Notes under the pieces: generated by a model
Seen by the model: the letters and a program-made list of their open reading frames with translations, nothing else
What the model was told of the DNA's origin: nothing
Database searches by the model: none
Position numbers and translations under genes: made by a program
From: JAWLBY01 sp041687455
GTDB taxonomy: Bacteria > Pseudomonadota > Gammaproteobacteria > Xanthomonadales > Xanthomonadaceae
Assembly (NCBI GenBank): GCA_041687455.1
Contig: JAWLBY010000005.1
Coordinates: 1 to 64,000 of the forward strand
Direction: 5' to 3'
DNA: 64,000 nucleotides
Shown here: positions 38,889 to 48,394 of the stretch, in pieces
Layout of the letters: each line of letters opens with the position of its first letter
Numbering within the stretch: position 1 is the stretch's first letter

Positions 38889-39851
38889 TCAGTCGCGGCC
38901 GAGAAAGTCGAGCAGTGCCTGCGCCGTCGCGTCCGGCCGCTCCATCATCGGCATGTGGTTGCAGCCATCGAGCAGTGCCAGCTCGGCGTCGGCGATCAGC
39001 TCGCGATAGCGCTCGGCGGCGACCGCATCCACCACCCGGTCGTCGCGACACCACAGCAGCAAGGTCGGCACGTCGATCGCCGTCGCGGCCAGCGCCGGAA
39101 CGGTCGCCTCGGCGCCCGACAGCACCGCCAGCAACTGCCGCTCGGCGGCGTCGTTGGCGATCCGGCGTGCGATCAGCGCGCGGTCGACCGGCCACGGCAC
39201 CCACGGCGGATCGTCGAACACGAGACCCAGGTATCGATCGAGCGTGGCACGATCACCGACCGCGAACGGATGCTCGCCATGCAGCACCGCCTGCGCGAAC
39301 GGATTGTCGAATTCGACACCGGCCGCGCTGATCAGCACGAGATGCCGCAGCCGCTGCGGCCGTGTGCCGGCGAACACCGCGGCGACGCCGCCGCCCATCG
39401 AGTGGCCGACCAGATCGAACGCCGGGGCACCGATCACGCGGTCGGCGAACGCCGCCAGCCGGTCGGCGTCGGCGCGGTAGCCGAACGGCGGCGCCGCCGC
39501 GGCGTCGCCAAAGCCGGATCCCGGCAGGTCCGGCGCGATCACCCGATAATTCTCGGCCAGTGCGCCGATCACCGGCAGCCAGTTCTCCTTGCTGCCGGTG
39601 AAGCCGTGCAGCAGCAGCAGCGGCGGGCCGGCGCCGGCTTCAAGGTACTGCCACGAACGGCCGTCGACCTCGATGGCCTTCTGATCGGCGCCTGCCAGCC
39701 AGCGCTGGCGGGCGAGCTCGGCCTGCAGGAACCACTCCGGACGCAACGCACCGCTCAGCAGGAATGCGCCCAACAGCACGATCGCAAGCCACAGCGGCCA
39801 GCGGCCGCGGGAGCGGCGACGGCGACCGAACCGCCGGCGTTCGTGGCGCAT
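38889..39851 (-). CDS. Membrane-anchored alpha/beta hydrolase
   Basis: This 320-residue protein has a very basic N-terminus (MRHERRRFGRRRRSRGR), then a signal-anchor helix (LWLAIVLLGAFLLSGAL). The alpha/beta-hydrolase fold has the oxyanion region LLLHGFTGSKENW, the nucleophile elbow GHSMGGG, the acid in WCRDDRVV and the catalytic His in GCNHMPMMERP. Substrate unknown; the family includes esterases and lipases. It starts 4 bp after the M1 aminopeptidase stop, so the two are probably co-transcribed. It converges on trpS. Confidence 0.88.
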   Translation of the reverse strand: MRHERRRFGRRRRSRGRWPLWLAIVLLGAFLLSGALRPEWFLQAELARQRWLAGADQKAIEVDGRSWQYLEAGAGPPLLLLHGFTGSKENWLPVIGALAENYRVIAPDLPGSGFGDAAAAPPFGYRADADRLAAFADRVIGAPAFDLVGHSMGGGVAAVFAGTRPQRLRHLVLISAAGVEFDNPFAQAVLHGEHPFAVGDRATLDRYLGLVFDDPPWVPWPVDRALIARRIANDAAERQLLAVLSGAEATVPALAATAIDVPTLLLWCRDDRVVDAVAAERYRELIADAELALLDGCNHMPMMERPDATAQALLDFLGRD

Positions 39852-39855
39852 CGGC

Positions 39856-41715
39856 TCAGCGTTCCGGTGCGTCCAGCACCGCCTCGACCGATGCGGTCGT
39901 GATCGGGTGGTAGCCCGGCCGGGCGCGTTCGAACACGCCGCGGGCGAACGCGCGGCCTTCCTCGGTTGCGGCCAGCGCCTGGTAGATCGGCATGATCAGC
40001 TTGCGACGGCCGATCCGGGCCAGGAACTCGGCGATCGCCGGCCGCGCCTCGAAGTAGCCGTTGCGCTCGGCCAGCGGGTACCAGCGCTGGGCGATCTCGA
40101 CGTTGGCGGTGCCGGTGAAATGGAACGCCTGGTCGAGTTCGAGCAGGCGCTCGCTGGCGAGCTCGGCCGGCATGCCTTCGAGGAAATGCACCCATTCCTG
40201 GGTCACCCAACTGCTGGTGTCGACCTCGCGCGCGGCGATCCGGTCCTGCAGCCAGCGCGAGCGCTGCCGATCGACCTGCTCGAGCCGTTCCGAGCGCGCC
40301 GGCTCGGCGAACTTCGGGATGCCGGGACCGCGCAGCCAGGCATCGAGCTCGGCATTGCTGACCGCCTTCGGCCGCAGCGGCAGCAACTCGTTGCGCAGGA
40401 AGGCCTCGAAGTCGGTGCTGGTAACGCTGCCGAACGCGTGGCTGTCGAACCAGCGCCGCAGGAACGGATCGAACACGTCGCGGCCGAAGCGCTGCTCGAG
40501 AAAGGAAAGGAACCACTGGCCCTTGACGTAGGCGACGTCGGTCAGCGCCTCGTCCGGGTCGACCCCGGCGAGCGCCGGCAGCATCAGCCGCTGGTATGCC
40601 GGCGAAAGCTCGGCCAGTTCGGCACGCAGGCCGGTCTGCGAAATCACGTTCTCCATCGCGGCGCGCTCCTCGCCGAACAGCGCCTCGATGATCCGGTTCT
40701 CGACGTAGCTGGTGAAGCCCTCGTTGAGCCAGATGTCCTTCCAGCTCGCGTTGGTGACCAGATTGCCGGACCACGAGTGCGCCAGTTCGTGCGCGATCAG
40801 GCTGACCAGGCTCTTGTCGCCGGCGATCACGGTCGGCGTGATGAACGACAGCCGCGGGTTCTCCATGCCGCCGAACGGGAACGACGGCGGCAGGATCAGC
40901 AGATCGTAGCGTTGCCACCGATACGGGCCGTAAAGGCTCTCGGCGACCTGGATCATCCGCTCGGTATCGGCGAATTCGGCGACCGCGGCGGCGACCGTCG
41001 CCGGTTCGGCCCAGACCCCGGCGCGCTCGGAAATCGGCTGGAACACCAGATCGCCGGCGGCGATCGCCATCAGGTAGGACGGGATCGGCTGCTCCATCCG
41101 GAACACGTAGTTGCCGTCGCGCGGCTCGTTCGGCGGATTGTCGGCGCTCATCAGTGCCATCAGCTCGGGCGCCGTGCGCAGCCGGGCCGAGTAGGTGTAG
41201 CGCACCGACGGCGTGTCCTGCAGCGGCACCCACGAGCGCGCATGGATCGCCTGCGACTGGCTGAACATGAACGGGTGGCGGCCGCCGGCGGTCATGCTCG
41301 GCTCGAGCCACTGCAGGCCCGACGCCGCGGGCGAGGTCCGGTAGCGGATCTGCACCACGTCGTACGGGTGCTTCATCCGGATCGTCAGCTTCTGGCCGAA
41401 CACCGGGTCGCGCTCGGACAGCTCCCACTGCAGCCGGTACCAGCCGCTGTCGCTGCGCTTGCCGAGCACGCGGTCGATGGTCAGGTCGCGGGTATCGAGA
41501 ACGAGCTGGCGGTGCTCGGGTACCTTCCACTGGAGCGCCAGATCGGCCCGCCCGCGAAGTTGCTTGCGCTCAAAGTCGACCTTCAGGTCCAGACCTAGAT
41601 TACGAATGACGACCTTGTCCGGCTCGGACCAGGAATGCTCGTCATTGCGGCGGTCATCGGCGGCGAGGCCGGCAACCGGCAACAGGAGGCACAGCAGAGT
41701 GGCAACGAATCGCAT
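39856..41715 (-). CDS. Secreted M1-family zinc aminopeptidase
   Basis: This 619-residue gluzincin has a signal peptide (MRFVATLLCLLLPVAGLAA). The substrate motif GGMENP is followed by the zinc site HELAHSWSGN and the glutamate ligand in NEGFTSYVE. It resembles the leukotriene A4 hydrolase-like branch, including the C-terminal helical ARM-like domain (about 470-619). It should remove N-terminal residues from peptides in the periplasm. The start is the ATG of the signal peptide; the frame is open far upstream, antisense to the ATPase gene, but that part is spurious. Confidence 0.93.
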   Translation of the reverse strand: MRFVATLLCLLLPVAGLAADDRRNDEHSWSEPDKVVIRNLGLDLKVDFERKQLRGRADLALQWKVPEHRQLVLDTRDLTIDRVLGKRSDSGWYRLQWELSERDPVFGQKLTIRMKHPYDVVQIRYRTSPAASGLQWLEPSMTAGGRHPFMFSQSQAIHARSWVPLQDTPSVRYTYSARLRTAPELMALMSADNPPNEPRDGNYVFRMEQPIPSYLMAIAAGDLVFQPISERAGVWAEPATVAAAVAEFADTERMIQVAESLYGPYRWQRYDLLILPPSFPFGGMENPRLSFITPTVIAGDKSLVSLIAHELAHSWSGNLVTNASWKDIWLNEGFTSYVENRIIEALFGEERAAMENVISQTGLRAELAELSPAYQRLMLPALAGVDPDEALTDVAYVKGQWFLSFLEQRFGRDVFDPFLRRWFDSHAFGSVTSTDFEAFLRNELLPLRPKAVSNAELDAWLRGPGIPKFAEPARSERLEQVDRQRSRWLQDRIAAREVDTSSWVTQEWVHFLEGMPAELASERLLELDQAFHFTGTANVEIAQRWYPLAERNGYFEARPAIAEFLARIGRRKLIMPIYQALAATEEGRAFARGVFERARPGYHPITTASVEAVLDAPER

Positions 41716-41832
41716 GAATCCCGCCCGGTCGTGGTCAACGCTCGAGTTTAACGCAGCCGTCCGTGCTTGCAGGAGCGGCGGCGGACGGCCACGCTCGTCG
41801 TCGTCGCGACCTGCGCAAGGGGACCTGTTCCG

Positions 41833-43545
41833 ATGATCGACACCGATACTGCCTGCGAAACAGTCGATGCCCGGCCCACCGTGCGGCTGGCCTTCATCGA
41901 TGGCCGGCAGCGCCTGGCCGACTACCTCAATGCCTGGGCCGACGGCGACCCCGGCCGCGCATTGCGCGCCTCGTCGATCGATGCCGACGGCTGGCAGGCG
42001 CTGCACGGCGACGACGGCGCAGCGGCGTTCGAGCAGGCCTGCCGGCTGCGGCTGCCGCTGGTGCGACTGGCGCCGATCACCGCCGCGCACGACGCGCTGC
42101 AGATGCTGCCGGCGGAAATCGCCCGGCAGTTGCGCGCGGTGCCGCTGCTCGCGCTGCGTGGCTGCATCGCGATCGCGGTGCAGGATGCGTCCGATGCCGA
42201 CGCGCTCGCCAAGCTCGATTTCGTTTCCCGCTACCGGGTCGTGCCGGTACTGGCGACCGCCAGCGAGATCCGCGATGCACTGACGCGCTTCTACGACGAT
42301 GCCGAAGACGCCGAGATCGCCCATCAGCTCGGACTCGATGTTCGCGGCACCAGCTATCAGGGGTCGCCGCAGGACTTCGAGCGCTGGGCGCGCGAGAAAC
42401 CGGTCGTCAAGCTGATCCACGGCGTGATCGCCAGCGCGGTCTACCGACGCGCGTCGGACATCCATTTCCGGCCCGGCGAGCACGAACTCGAGCTGCTGTT
42501 CCGGGTCGACGACGAGCTGATCCCGGTGCGCAAGTTCCTGCGCTCGCTGGCGCCGGCGCTGGTCAGCCGGATCAAGGTGCTGGGCGCGATGGACCTGGCC
42601 GAACACCGCCTGCCACAGGATGGCCGGACCACCTTCACGCTCGACGACGGCCGCACGGTCGACCTGCGCATCTCGGTGCTGCCGACCGTGTTCGGTGAAA
42701 GCGTCGTCGTGCGCCTGCTCGATGTCGAGGAGAGCCTGAAAATGCTCGACCAGATCGGCCTGACCGCGGTCGATCGGCAGCGCATCGACGACGTCATGCA
42801 GATGAGCCACGGCATGTTCCTGACCACCGGCCCGACCGGCTGCGGCAAGTCGACCACGCTGTACGCAATGCTGCTCGAGCTGCGCCGCGAGCGGATCAAC
42901 ATCCTGACGGTCGAGGATCCGGTCGAATTCCACATCGGCGGCATCCAGCAGATGCAGGTCAACCGGGCCGCCGGATTCACCTTCGCGTCGGCGTTGCGCA
43001 ATTTCCTGCGCCACGACCCCGACGTGATCATGGTCGGCGAGATCCGCGATCGCGAAACCGCCGACATCGCGATGGAAAGCGCGCTGACCGGCCATCTGGT
43101 GCTGTCGACGCTGCACACCAACACCGCTGCGACCAGCATCGCGCGGCTGCTCGACCTCGGCGCCGAAGCCTACCTGCTGCGTGCGTCGCTGCTGGCGATC
43201 ATGGCGCAGCGGCTGGTTCGCCTGAACTGTGTGCACTGCCTGGCCGAGGAGAATCCGCCCGACCACGTCCGTGAGGTGCTCGGCGTGCAGCCGGGCGAAA
43301 TCTTCCGGGCCGGGCAGGGCTGTCCGCGCTGCAACGGCACCGGGTTCTTCCGCCGCACCGCGGTCTACGAACTGCTCAGGATCACCGCCGAGCAGCGCCG
43401 GCTGATCGCGCCGGAAGCCGAGGCCGACCGGATCCACGAGCAGGCGCTGGCCGATGGCATGCGTTCGATCACCGCCGCCGCACTCGAGCTCGCCCGCGAC
43501 GGACGCATCTCGCTGTCCGAAGCGTTCCGGGTGCGCGCCGACTGA
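41833..43545 (+). CDS. GspE/PilB-type secretion ATPase (orphan)
   Basis: This 570-residue hexameric ATPase of the type II secretion/type IV pilus superfamily has an N-terminal GspE_N-like domain (about 50-160) and a C-terminal motor. The Walker A motif is GPTGCGKST (333-341); TVEDPVEF (Asp box), GEIRDRETADIA (Walker B) and LSTLHTNTAA (His box) follow. A complete zinc-binding tetracysteine motif is present: Cys466/Cys469 in CVHC and Cys497/Cys500 in CPRC. It has no other secretion gene beside it. It differs from the gspE gene in this window, which lacks the cysteines. AGGGGA precedes the start. The system it serves cannot be told from here. Confidence 0.88.
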   Translation: MIDTDTACETVDARPTVRLAFIDGRQRLADYLNAWADGDPGRALRASSIDADGWQALHGDDGAAAFEQACRLRLPLVRLAPITAAHDALQMLPAEIARQLRAVPLLALRGCIAIAVQDASDADALAKLDFVSRYRVVPVLATASEIRDALTRFYDDAEDAEIAHQLGLDVRGTSYQGSPQDFERWAREKPVVKLIHGVIASAVYRRASDIHFRPGEHELELLFRVDDELIPVRKFLRSLAPALVSRIKVLGAMDLAEHRLPQDGRTTFTLDDGRTVDLRISVLPTVFGESVVVRLLDVEESLKMLDQIGLTAVDRQRIDDVMQMSHGMFLTTGPTGCGKSTTLYAMLLELRRERINILTVEDPVEFHIGGIQQMQVNRAAGFTFASALRNFLRHDPDVIMVGEIRDRETADIAMESALTGHLVLSTLHTNTAATSIARLLDLGAEAYLLRASLLAIMAQRLVRLNCVHCLAEENPPDHVREVLGVQPGEIFRAGQGCPRCNGTGFFRRTAVYELLRITAEQRRLIAPEAEADRIHEQALADGMRSITAAALELARDGRISLSEAFRVRAD

Positions 43546-43725
43546 ACCGAACGGCGGCGGCGTGGCCTGCGTGGCGCGCCGCTGCTGAACGCTGCCGCAA
43601 CCGTTCAGCCCGGGCGGGCCCGGATCGGGCTACCGTGGACCCGCAGCGTTCGATCGTCCGTCCATCGAACACGGCGCCGCGTGTCGCTGCCGCGCAGGCG
43701 TCGACCACGCACGGAGGCGTCGCCC

Positions 43726-44298
43726 ATGCGCAGCCAGTTCTCATCCATCAGCCTGCTCGCCGCGGTTTCGCTGTCGCTCGCGGCGTGCACCTCCTACATC
43801 AAGCGGGACGAGTACGACGCCACCGTGCAGGAGCTGCGCGCGGCCGACCGCAACCTGCAGTCGCAGATCGATGCACTGCGTGGCGATCTCGAAGTCCGCT
43901 TCGGCGACTACGATGCCCGCTTCACCCAGTTGCAGGGCCGGCTGCGGGTCGACATGACGACCCACTTCGAGTTCGACAGTGCCGAGCTGCGCGGGCAGGA
44001 CCGTCCGGTGCTCGACGATTTCGCCCGCGTCATCGGCGAGTACCATCCGGACGTGCTGGTGACGGTCGAAGGGTTTGCCGATCCGGCCGGCAGCACCGGC
44101 TACAACGAACGGCTCGGGCAGCGTCGCGCCGATGCCGTGCGCGACTATCTGGTCAGCCAGGGGCTGCGCGGCGATCGGATCCGCGCGGTCAGCTACGGCG
44201 AGGCGCCGAATCGGCAGGTCGTGCCGGGCGGCTGGGGGCCGGACGGCGAGCCGAACCGCCGGGTCGCGCTGGTGATCGATTTCCGCGGCGCCGGCTGA
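43726..44298 (+). CDS. OmpA-family peptidoglycan-binding lipoprotein
   Basis: This 190-residue protein has a lipoprotein signal (LLAAVSLSLAAC) and a short coiled-coil segment (about 30-65). The OmpA/MotB domain follows (about 85-190). The peptidoglycan-binding signature is intact: FEFDSAELRGQ, VEGFADPAGSTGYNERLGQRRADAV and NRRVALVIDF. It probably tethers the outer membrane to the wall. The ATG after ACGGAGGCGT is chosen as start. Its stop codon lies in the loop of a GC hairpin shared with the convergent ubiE. Confidence 0.88.
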   Translation: MRSQFSSISLLAAVSLSLAACTSYIKRDEYDATVQELRAADRNLQSQIDALRGDLEVRFGDYDARFTQLQGRLRVDMTTHFEFDSAELRGQDRPVLDDFARVIGEYHPDVLVTVEGFADPAGSTGYNERLGQRRADAVRDYLVSQGLRGDRIRAVSYGEAPNRQVVPGGWGPDGEPNRRVALVIDFRGAG

Positions 44299-44310
44299 TT
44301 CGCCGGCGCC
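44287..44310. terminator. GC hairpin between convergent ompA-like gene and ubiE
   Basis: A 9-bp perfect stem (GGCGCCGGC/GCCGGCGCC) with loop TGATTC contains the OmpA-like stop codon in the loop. Its position between two gene ends suggests a bidirectional terminator. No T tract follows. Confidence 0.4.
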
Positions 44311-44316
44311 GGCGGC

Positions 44317-45063
44317 TCAGACCCGGTAACCGGAGTGAATGGCGACGATGCCGCCCATCAGGTTGCGGTAGTCGCAGCGCTCGAAGCCGGCCTGCTGCAT
44401 CATCGCGCGCAGCTCCTGCTGCGGCGGATGCTTGCGGATCGACTCGGCAAGGTATTGGTAGCTGTCGGCGTCGCCGGCGACCAGCGAGCCGAGCTTCGGC
44501 AGCACCCGGAACGAATGGAAGTCGTAGACCGGTCGGAACCACTTCGGCTGCACTTCGGAAAATTCCAGCACCAGCGCGCGACCGCCGACTTTCAGCACGC
44601 GCTGCATCTCGTTCAGCGCGCGCTGCTTGTCGGTGACGTTGCGCAGTCCGAACGCGATCGTGACCAGATCGAAGCTGGCGTCCGGAAACGGCAGCGCTTC
44701 GGCGTTCAACTGCATGAAGCGCAAGCCGCGCAGCAGGCCGCGGTCGAGCAGCCGGTCGCGTCCGACCCGCAGCATCTCGCCGTTGATGTCGCCGAGGATC
44801 ACCTCGCCCTCGTCGCCGACCCGCGGCAGCAGCAGCGCGGCGATATCGCCAGTGCCGCCGGCCAGGTCGAGCACGCGGTCGCCGCGGCGCACGCCGCTGG
44901 TGCCGACGAAATAGCGCTTCCAGATCCGATGCAGGCCGAGGCTCATCAGATCGTTCATCAAGTCGTACTTGTCGGCCACCGACGAGAACACGCGGCCGAC
45001 CAGCTTCTGCTTCTCGTCGACGGCGACCTCGCGGAAGCCGAAATGCGTCGTGGGCTTGTCCAT
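44317..45063 (-). CDS. ubiE: Ubiquinone/menaquinone C-methyltransferase UbiE
   Basis: This SAM-dependent methyltransferase acts in ubiquinone (and menaquinone) synthesis. The 248-residue protein matches family length (E. coli 251) and carries the N-terminal signature [15 protein letters not shown] with [20 protein letters not shown]. The SAM motif [12 protein letters not shown] is followed by the family-specific [14 protein letters not shown] second in-frame ATG lies 9 bp upstream. It is followed by an OmpA-like gene converging on it, and upstream lies a palindromic repeat pair. Confidence 0.95.
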   Translation of the reverse strand: MDKPTTHFGFREVAVDEKQKLVGRVFSSVADKYDLMNDLMSLGLHRIWKRYFVGTSGVRRGDRVLDLAGGTGDIAALLLPRVGDEGEVILGDINGEMLRVGRDRLLDRGLLRGLRFMQLNAEALPFPDASFDLVTIAFGLRNVTDKQRALNEMQRVLKVGGRALVLEFSEVQPKWFRPVYDFHSFRVLPKLGSLVAGDADSYQYLAESIRKHPPQQELRAMMQQAGFERCDYRNLMGGIVAIHSGYRV

Positions 45064-45109
45064 GGGCGGCATTATCGCCGTTCCGGCCCAGCGCGACACT
45101 TCAAGTGCG

Positions 45110-45193
45110 GCAGGAGCCGCTTCAGCGGCGACCGGGGTCATTCCGCTTGCGATGATGGTCGTGTGCCACGGTCGCCGCTGATGCGGCTCCTGC
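45110..45193. repeat. REP-like inverted pair
   Basis: Two 25-nt arms (45110-45134 and 45169-45193) are reverse complements with one mismatch. Each contains the core GGAGCCGC(T/A)TCAGCGGCG, itself a small hairpin. They flank 34 bp in the gap between ubiE and the DUF971 gene. This is the same family as the pair near 48.2 kb. Confidence 0.8.
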
Positions 45194-45203
45194 AGGCGAT
45201 AGG

Positions 45204-45557
45204 TCAGCGCTGCAATCCGGCCTGTTCGAGCGCTGCGAGATACTGCGCCCAGTTTTCGGCCTGCTCCCGTCCCAGCGTGTACAGCGTGCTCCAACTGTAG
45301 ATGCCGCTGTCGTGGCCGTCGTCGAACACCAGCCGGACGCCGTAATGCCCGACCGGATCGATCGCGTTGATGTTGACGTCGCGCTTGCCAGCGACCAGTA
45401 CCCGCTGGCCGGGGCCGTGGCCCTGCACTTCGGCGGACGGACTGTTGATGCGCAGGTACTCGCACGGCAGCCGGAACACTTCACCGGTATCGAAGCCGAC
45501 CTCGAGCACATGCGAGGCCCGGTGCAGCGTGAGCTGCTCGACCCGTGGCCCGCTCAC
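45204..45557 (-). CDS. DUF971 (gamma-butyrobetaine hydroxylase N-terminal-like) protein
   Basis: This 117-residue single-domain protein has the family pattern [46 protein letters not shown] and the C-terminal tail. The fold corresponds to the N-terminal domain of gamma-butyrobetaine hydroxylases; stand-alone members lie near hslVU and ubiE in many proteobacteria. A role in Fe-S biogenesis has been suggested for related proteins, but I see no cysteine cluster here. Its start overlaps the upstream NTF2-like gene by four bases. Confidence 0.88.
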   Translation of the reverse strand: MSGPRVEQLTLHRASHVLEVGFDTGEVFRLPCEYLRINSPSAEVQGHGPGQRVLVAGKRDVNINAIDPVGHYGVRLVFDDGHDSGIYSWSTLYTLGREQAENWAQYLAALEQAGLQR

Positions 45558-46006
45558 GGGGCGGGCGACAACTGCTGGGCCGGGAAATACCAGACGTTGC
45601 GGATCAGTCCGGACGGCGAGAACTCGTAGACGGAAGTGGCCGACTGCCGTTGCGGCTGGCCGTTGCCGTCGTTGAAGCGGACCGTTTCGATCGTGCTGGC
45701 AAAGGCGCCGTCGACCATGACCTGCGCCAGCGACGATGTCGCGTCCGGCGTGTGCCGGAAGTAGCCGTCGAGCCAGCTTCGCAGGTCGGCATGGCCGACG
45801 ACCTCGGTCGTGATCCGGTCGCCGGCGACCTGCATCCAGCGGAACGACGGCTCGGTCGCGGCCAGCATTGCGTCGACGTCGTGCCGGTTCGATGCCGCGA
45901 CGAACGCGCGGACGCGCTGTTCGAGATCGGCCGGCGGGGCGGCATCGGCGAGGCTCGCCAGCACCAGCAGGCCGAGCGTGGCGGGGAACAGGATGCGGGC
46001 GCGCAT
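45554..46006 (-). CDS. Secreted NTF2/SnoaL-like protein
   Basis: This 150-residue protein has a signal peptide (about 1-22, ending LADAA). A cone-shaped NTF2-like domain follows, with the patterns VRAFVAASNRHDVDAMLAA and SSLAQVMVDGAFASTIETV and a final VYEFSPSGLIRNVWYF. Such domains bind small ligands or act in hydrolysis or isomerisation; no function can be assigned. AGGAGCAC precedes the start. It overlaps the DUF971 start (ATGA) and lies 163 bp downstream of hslU on the same strand. Confidence 0.75.
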   Translation of the reverse strand: MRARILFPATLGLLVLASLADAAPPADLEQRVRAFVAASNRHDVDAMLAATEPSFRWMQVAGDRITTEVVGHADLRSWLDGYFRHTPDATSSLAQVMVDGAFASTIETVRFNDGNGQPQRQSATSVYEFSPSGLIRNVWYFPAQQLSPAP

Positions 46007-46120
46007 GGGTGCTCCTCGATCAGGGGTGGGCATCAGACCGCAACGGATCGGCTTGGTTCGCCGTTTCGCCGGGAGCGACCGTCAGGCGCGATCCGTTTCA
46101 TTCCCGATGGGCATCGGAAG

Positions 46121-46147
46121 ATCGCGGCTGAAGCCGCTGCCACCGGC
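46121..46147. repeat. Single REP-like element downstream of hslU
   Basis: One copy of the GCGGCTGAAGCCGC-type palindrome lies between hslU and the NTF2-like gene. It is followed at 46159-46171 by a relic of the GAATCCC heptamer found before trpS. Confidence 0.6.
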
Positions 46148-46169
46148 GAAGTTCGCCCCGAATCCCGAA

Positions 46170-47525
46170 TCACAGGATGTACCGGCTGAGGTCCTCGTCG
46201 CGGACCAGCTGCCGCAACTGGCTGTCGACGTAGGCGGCGTCGACCTGGACCTGCTCGCCGCCGCGGTCCGGCGCGTCGTACGACAACTGCTCGAGCAGCC
46301 GCTCCATTACCGTGTGCAGCCGACGCGCACCGATGTTCTCGCTGCGCTCGTTGACCTCGAAGGCGATTTCGGCGAGCCGGTCGATCGCGTCGTCGGTGAA
46401 GCGCAGCGTGACGCCCTCGGTCGCCATCAGCGCCGGGTACTGCTTGGTCAGCGCGTTGTTCGGCTCGGTCAGGATCCGGCGGAAGTCGTCGCGCGACAGC
46501 GCCTCGAGCTCGACCCGGATCGGGAAGCGGCCCTGCATTTCCGGAATCAGGTCCGACGGCTTGGCGAGATGGAACGCGCCCGACGCGATGAACAGGATGT
46601 GGTCGGTGCGGACGATGCCGTACTTGGTGCTGACCGCCGAACCCTCGACCAGCGGCAGCAGGTCGCGCTGCACGCCCTCGCGGCTGACGTCGGCGCCGAT
46701 GCCCTCGGAGCGCTTGGCGACCTTGTCGATCTCGTCGATGAAGACGATGCCGTTCTGCTCGCAGGCCTCCAGCGCATGCTGGCGGATCTCGTCCTCGTTG
46801 ATCAGCCGGCCGGCTTCCTCCTCGACCAGTTGCGGTCGCGCCTGGCGCACCGTCATCGTGCGCTTCTGCGTCTTCGGCCCGGACAGTTGCGAGAACATCT
46901 GCCGGAGCTGCTGGCCCATCTCCTCCATGCCCGGCGGCGCCATGATGTCGACACCGATGTTGAACGACAGCTCCAGCTCGATCTCGCGCTCGTCGAGCTC
47001 GCCGGCGCGCAACTGCCGGCGCAGCTTGTTGCGGGTGTCGCTGTCGGCACCGTGCTCGCGGCTGTCGTCCGGCCAGCCGCCGTCGGTCGCGAAGCCGGGC
47101 GCAGGGCGCCGCCGCGGCAGCAGCGCATCGAGGATGCGGTCCTCGGCACGCTCCTCGGCACGCGAGCGCACGCGCTCCTTGGCCTGCTCGCGGAACATCT
47201 TGACCGACGCATCGGCGAGGTCGCGGATGATCTGCTCGACGTCCTTGCCGACGTAGCCGACTTCGGTGAAGCGGGTCGCCTCGACCTTGACGAACGGCGC
47301 ATTGGCCAGCGTCGCCAGCCGACGGGCGATCTCGGTCTTGCCGACGCCGGTCGGGCCGATCATCAGGATGTTCTTCGGCACCACTTCGTTGCGCAGTGTC
47401 GGCTCGAGCTGCATGCGCCGCCAGCGGTTGCGCAACGCGATCGCGACCGCGCGCTTGGCGTCGCGCTGGCCGATGATGTATTTGTCGAGCTCGTCGACGA
47501 TCTCGCGCGGGGTCAGCGAACTCAT
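46170..47525 (-). CDS. hslU: ATP-dependent protease ATPase subunit HslU
   Basis: HslU is the AAA+ unfoldase of the HslUV protease. The 451-residue protein has the N-terminal [17 protein letters not shown], Walker [12 protein letters not shown] and Walker [10 protein letters not shown]. An I-domain insertion (about 110-240) and sensor/C-terminal motifs follow, ending in SRYIL, the tail that docks into HslV. The pore motif is present as GYVGKD. Its ATG overlaps the hslV stop by four bases, as in other bacteria. Confidence 0.97.
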   Translation of the reverse strand: MSSLTPREIVDELDKYIIGQRDAKRAVAIALRNRWRRMQLEPTLRNEVVPKNILMIGPTGVGKTEIARRLATLANAPFVKVEATRFTEVGYVGKDVEQIIRDLADASVKMFREQAKERVRSRAEERAEDRILDALLPRRRPAPGFATDGGWPDDSREHGADSDTRNKLRRQLRAGELDEREIELELSFNIGVDIMAPPGMEEMGQQLRQMFSQLSGPKTQKRTMTVRQARPQLVEEEAGRLINEDEIRQHALEACEQNGIVFIDEIDKVAKRSEGIGADVSREGVQRDLLPLVEGSAVSTKYGIVRTDHILFIASGAFHLAKPSDLIPEMQGRFPIRVELEALSRDDFRRILTEPNNALTKQYPALMATEGVTLRFTDDAIDRLAEIAFEVNERSENIGARRLHTVMERLLEQLSYDAPDRGGEQVQVDAAYVDSQLRQLVRDEDLSRYIL

Positions 47526-48064
47526 GCCGACAGCTCCTCGATGACGATGTTGTTGTTGGTGTAGATGCAGATTTCGCCGGCGATCTGCAGCGCCTCCTCG
47601 GCGACCTGCCGCGGCGTCAGTTCGGTGTGCTTGACCAGCGCCTTGGCTGCCGACAGCGCGTACGGGCCGCCGCTGCCGATCGCGATCAGGCCGTCCTCCG
47701 GTTCGAGCACGTCGCCGTTGCCGGAAATGATCAGCGAACTGTCGCGATCGGCAACCGCGAGCAGCGCCTCCAGCCGGCCGAGTCGGCGATCGGTGCGCCA
47801 GTCCTTGGCCATTTCGACCGCGGCGCGGACCAGTTGGTGTCCGTGCTTCTCGAGCTTGGCCTCGAACAATTCGAACAGTGTGAACGCATCGGCGGTCGCG
47901 CCGGCGAACCCGGCCAGCACGTGTCCGCCGCCGAGCCGCCGCACCTTGCGCGCGTTGGCCTTCATGATCGTGTTGCCCATCGTGACCTGGCCGTCGCCGC
48001 CGACGACGACCTGGTTGCCGCGACGAACGCTGACGATCGTCGTCGCATGGAAGGATTCGCGCAT
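47522..48064 (-). CDS. hslV: ATP-dependent protease peptidase subunit HslV
   Basis: HslV is the proteasome-like threonine peptidase. The 180-residue precursor starts MRESFHA, followed by TTIVSVRRG; the catalytic Thr is therefore residue 8, after removal of a seven-residue propeptide. E. coli HslV has only the initiator Met there, whereas Xanthomonas-type proteins carry a similar short FHA propeptide. [25 protein letters not shown] and IGSGGPYA are conserved. It is coupled to hslU. Upstream lies a REP-like pair and an assembly gap. Confidence 0.96.
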   Translation of the reverse strand: MRESFHATTIVSVRRGNQVVVGGDGQVTMGNTIMKANARKVRRLGGGHVLAGFAGATADAFTLFELFEAKLEKHGHQLVRAAVEMAKDWRTDRRLGRLEALLAVADRDSSLIISGNGDVLEPEDGLIAIGSGGPYALSAAKALVKHTELTPRQVAEEALQIAGEICIYTNNNIVIEELSA

Positions 48065-48115
48065 CGGGACGTGTCCGTTCGAGGTCGAACGGACCAGATG
48101 GGGGCGGTGTGGCGG

Positions 48116-48214
48116 GCGATCAAGCAGGGCGCACAGCCCCACTGTAGGAGGGGCTTCAGCCCCGACCGCGAGCGATGATGTTCGATGCGGTCCGGCATGG
48201 CGCGAACGGCAAGC
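48116..48214. repeat. 99-bp segment duplicated at 48398-48496
   Basis: This segment, which includes one REP arm, recurs base for base 282 bp downstream, where the second copy runs directly into the N gap. Exact identity right up to the gap edge is typical of a scaffolding or contig-end artefact and not of a biological duplication. Confidence 0.85.
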
Positions 48215-48281
48215 CCGCTGGCGACCCTCGGCTGTCCGGCCGGTTCAGGCAGTCCGGTCGGGGCTGAAGCCCCTCCTACAG
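48142..48281. repeat. REP-like inverted pair between hslV and gspE
   Basis: Two 27-nt arms (48142-48168 and 48255-48281) are perfect reverse complements with cores GGGGCTTCAGCCCC and GGGGCTGAAGCCCC. They flank 86 bp. This palindromic intergenic repeat type is common in Xanthomonas-related genomes. It could act as a shared terminator for hslV-side and gspE-side transcripts. Confidence 0.85.
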
Positions 48282-48289
48282 GGGCGCGG

Positions 48290-48394
48290 TTACTCGTCGC
48301 GGGTGACCCGCAGCACTTCCTCGACCGAGGTGGCGCCGGCCAGCAGCTTGGCCCAGCCGTCGTCGATCATCGCCGGGGTGTGCTGCCGGGCGAG
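48290..48394 (-). other. True 3' end of gspE, displaced copy
   Basis: Read on the minus strand, this segment encodes the last 34 residues of GspE (ending EEVLRVTRDE) and a TAA stop. Positions 48296-48394 are identical to 48597-48695 inside the main gspE frame. It therefore supplies the C-terminal residue and stop codon missing from the gapped copy. Removing the gap and duplicates gives a complete 497-residue GspE. Confidence 0.8.

Noticed and set aside
47522..48064. HslV start at an upstream codon giving a longer N-terminus
   Set aside because: The ATG of MRESFHA gives the short propeptide known from related HslV proteins. The upstream extension is unrelated sequence from the repeat region.
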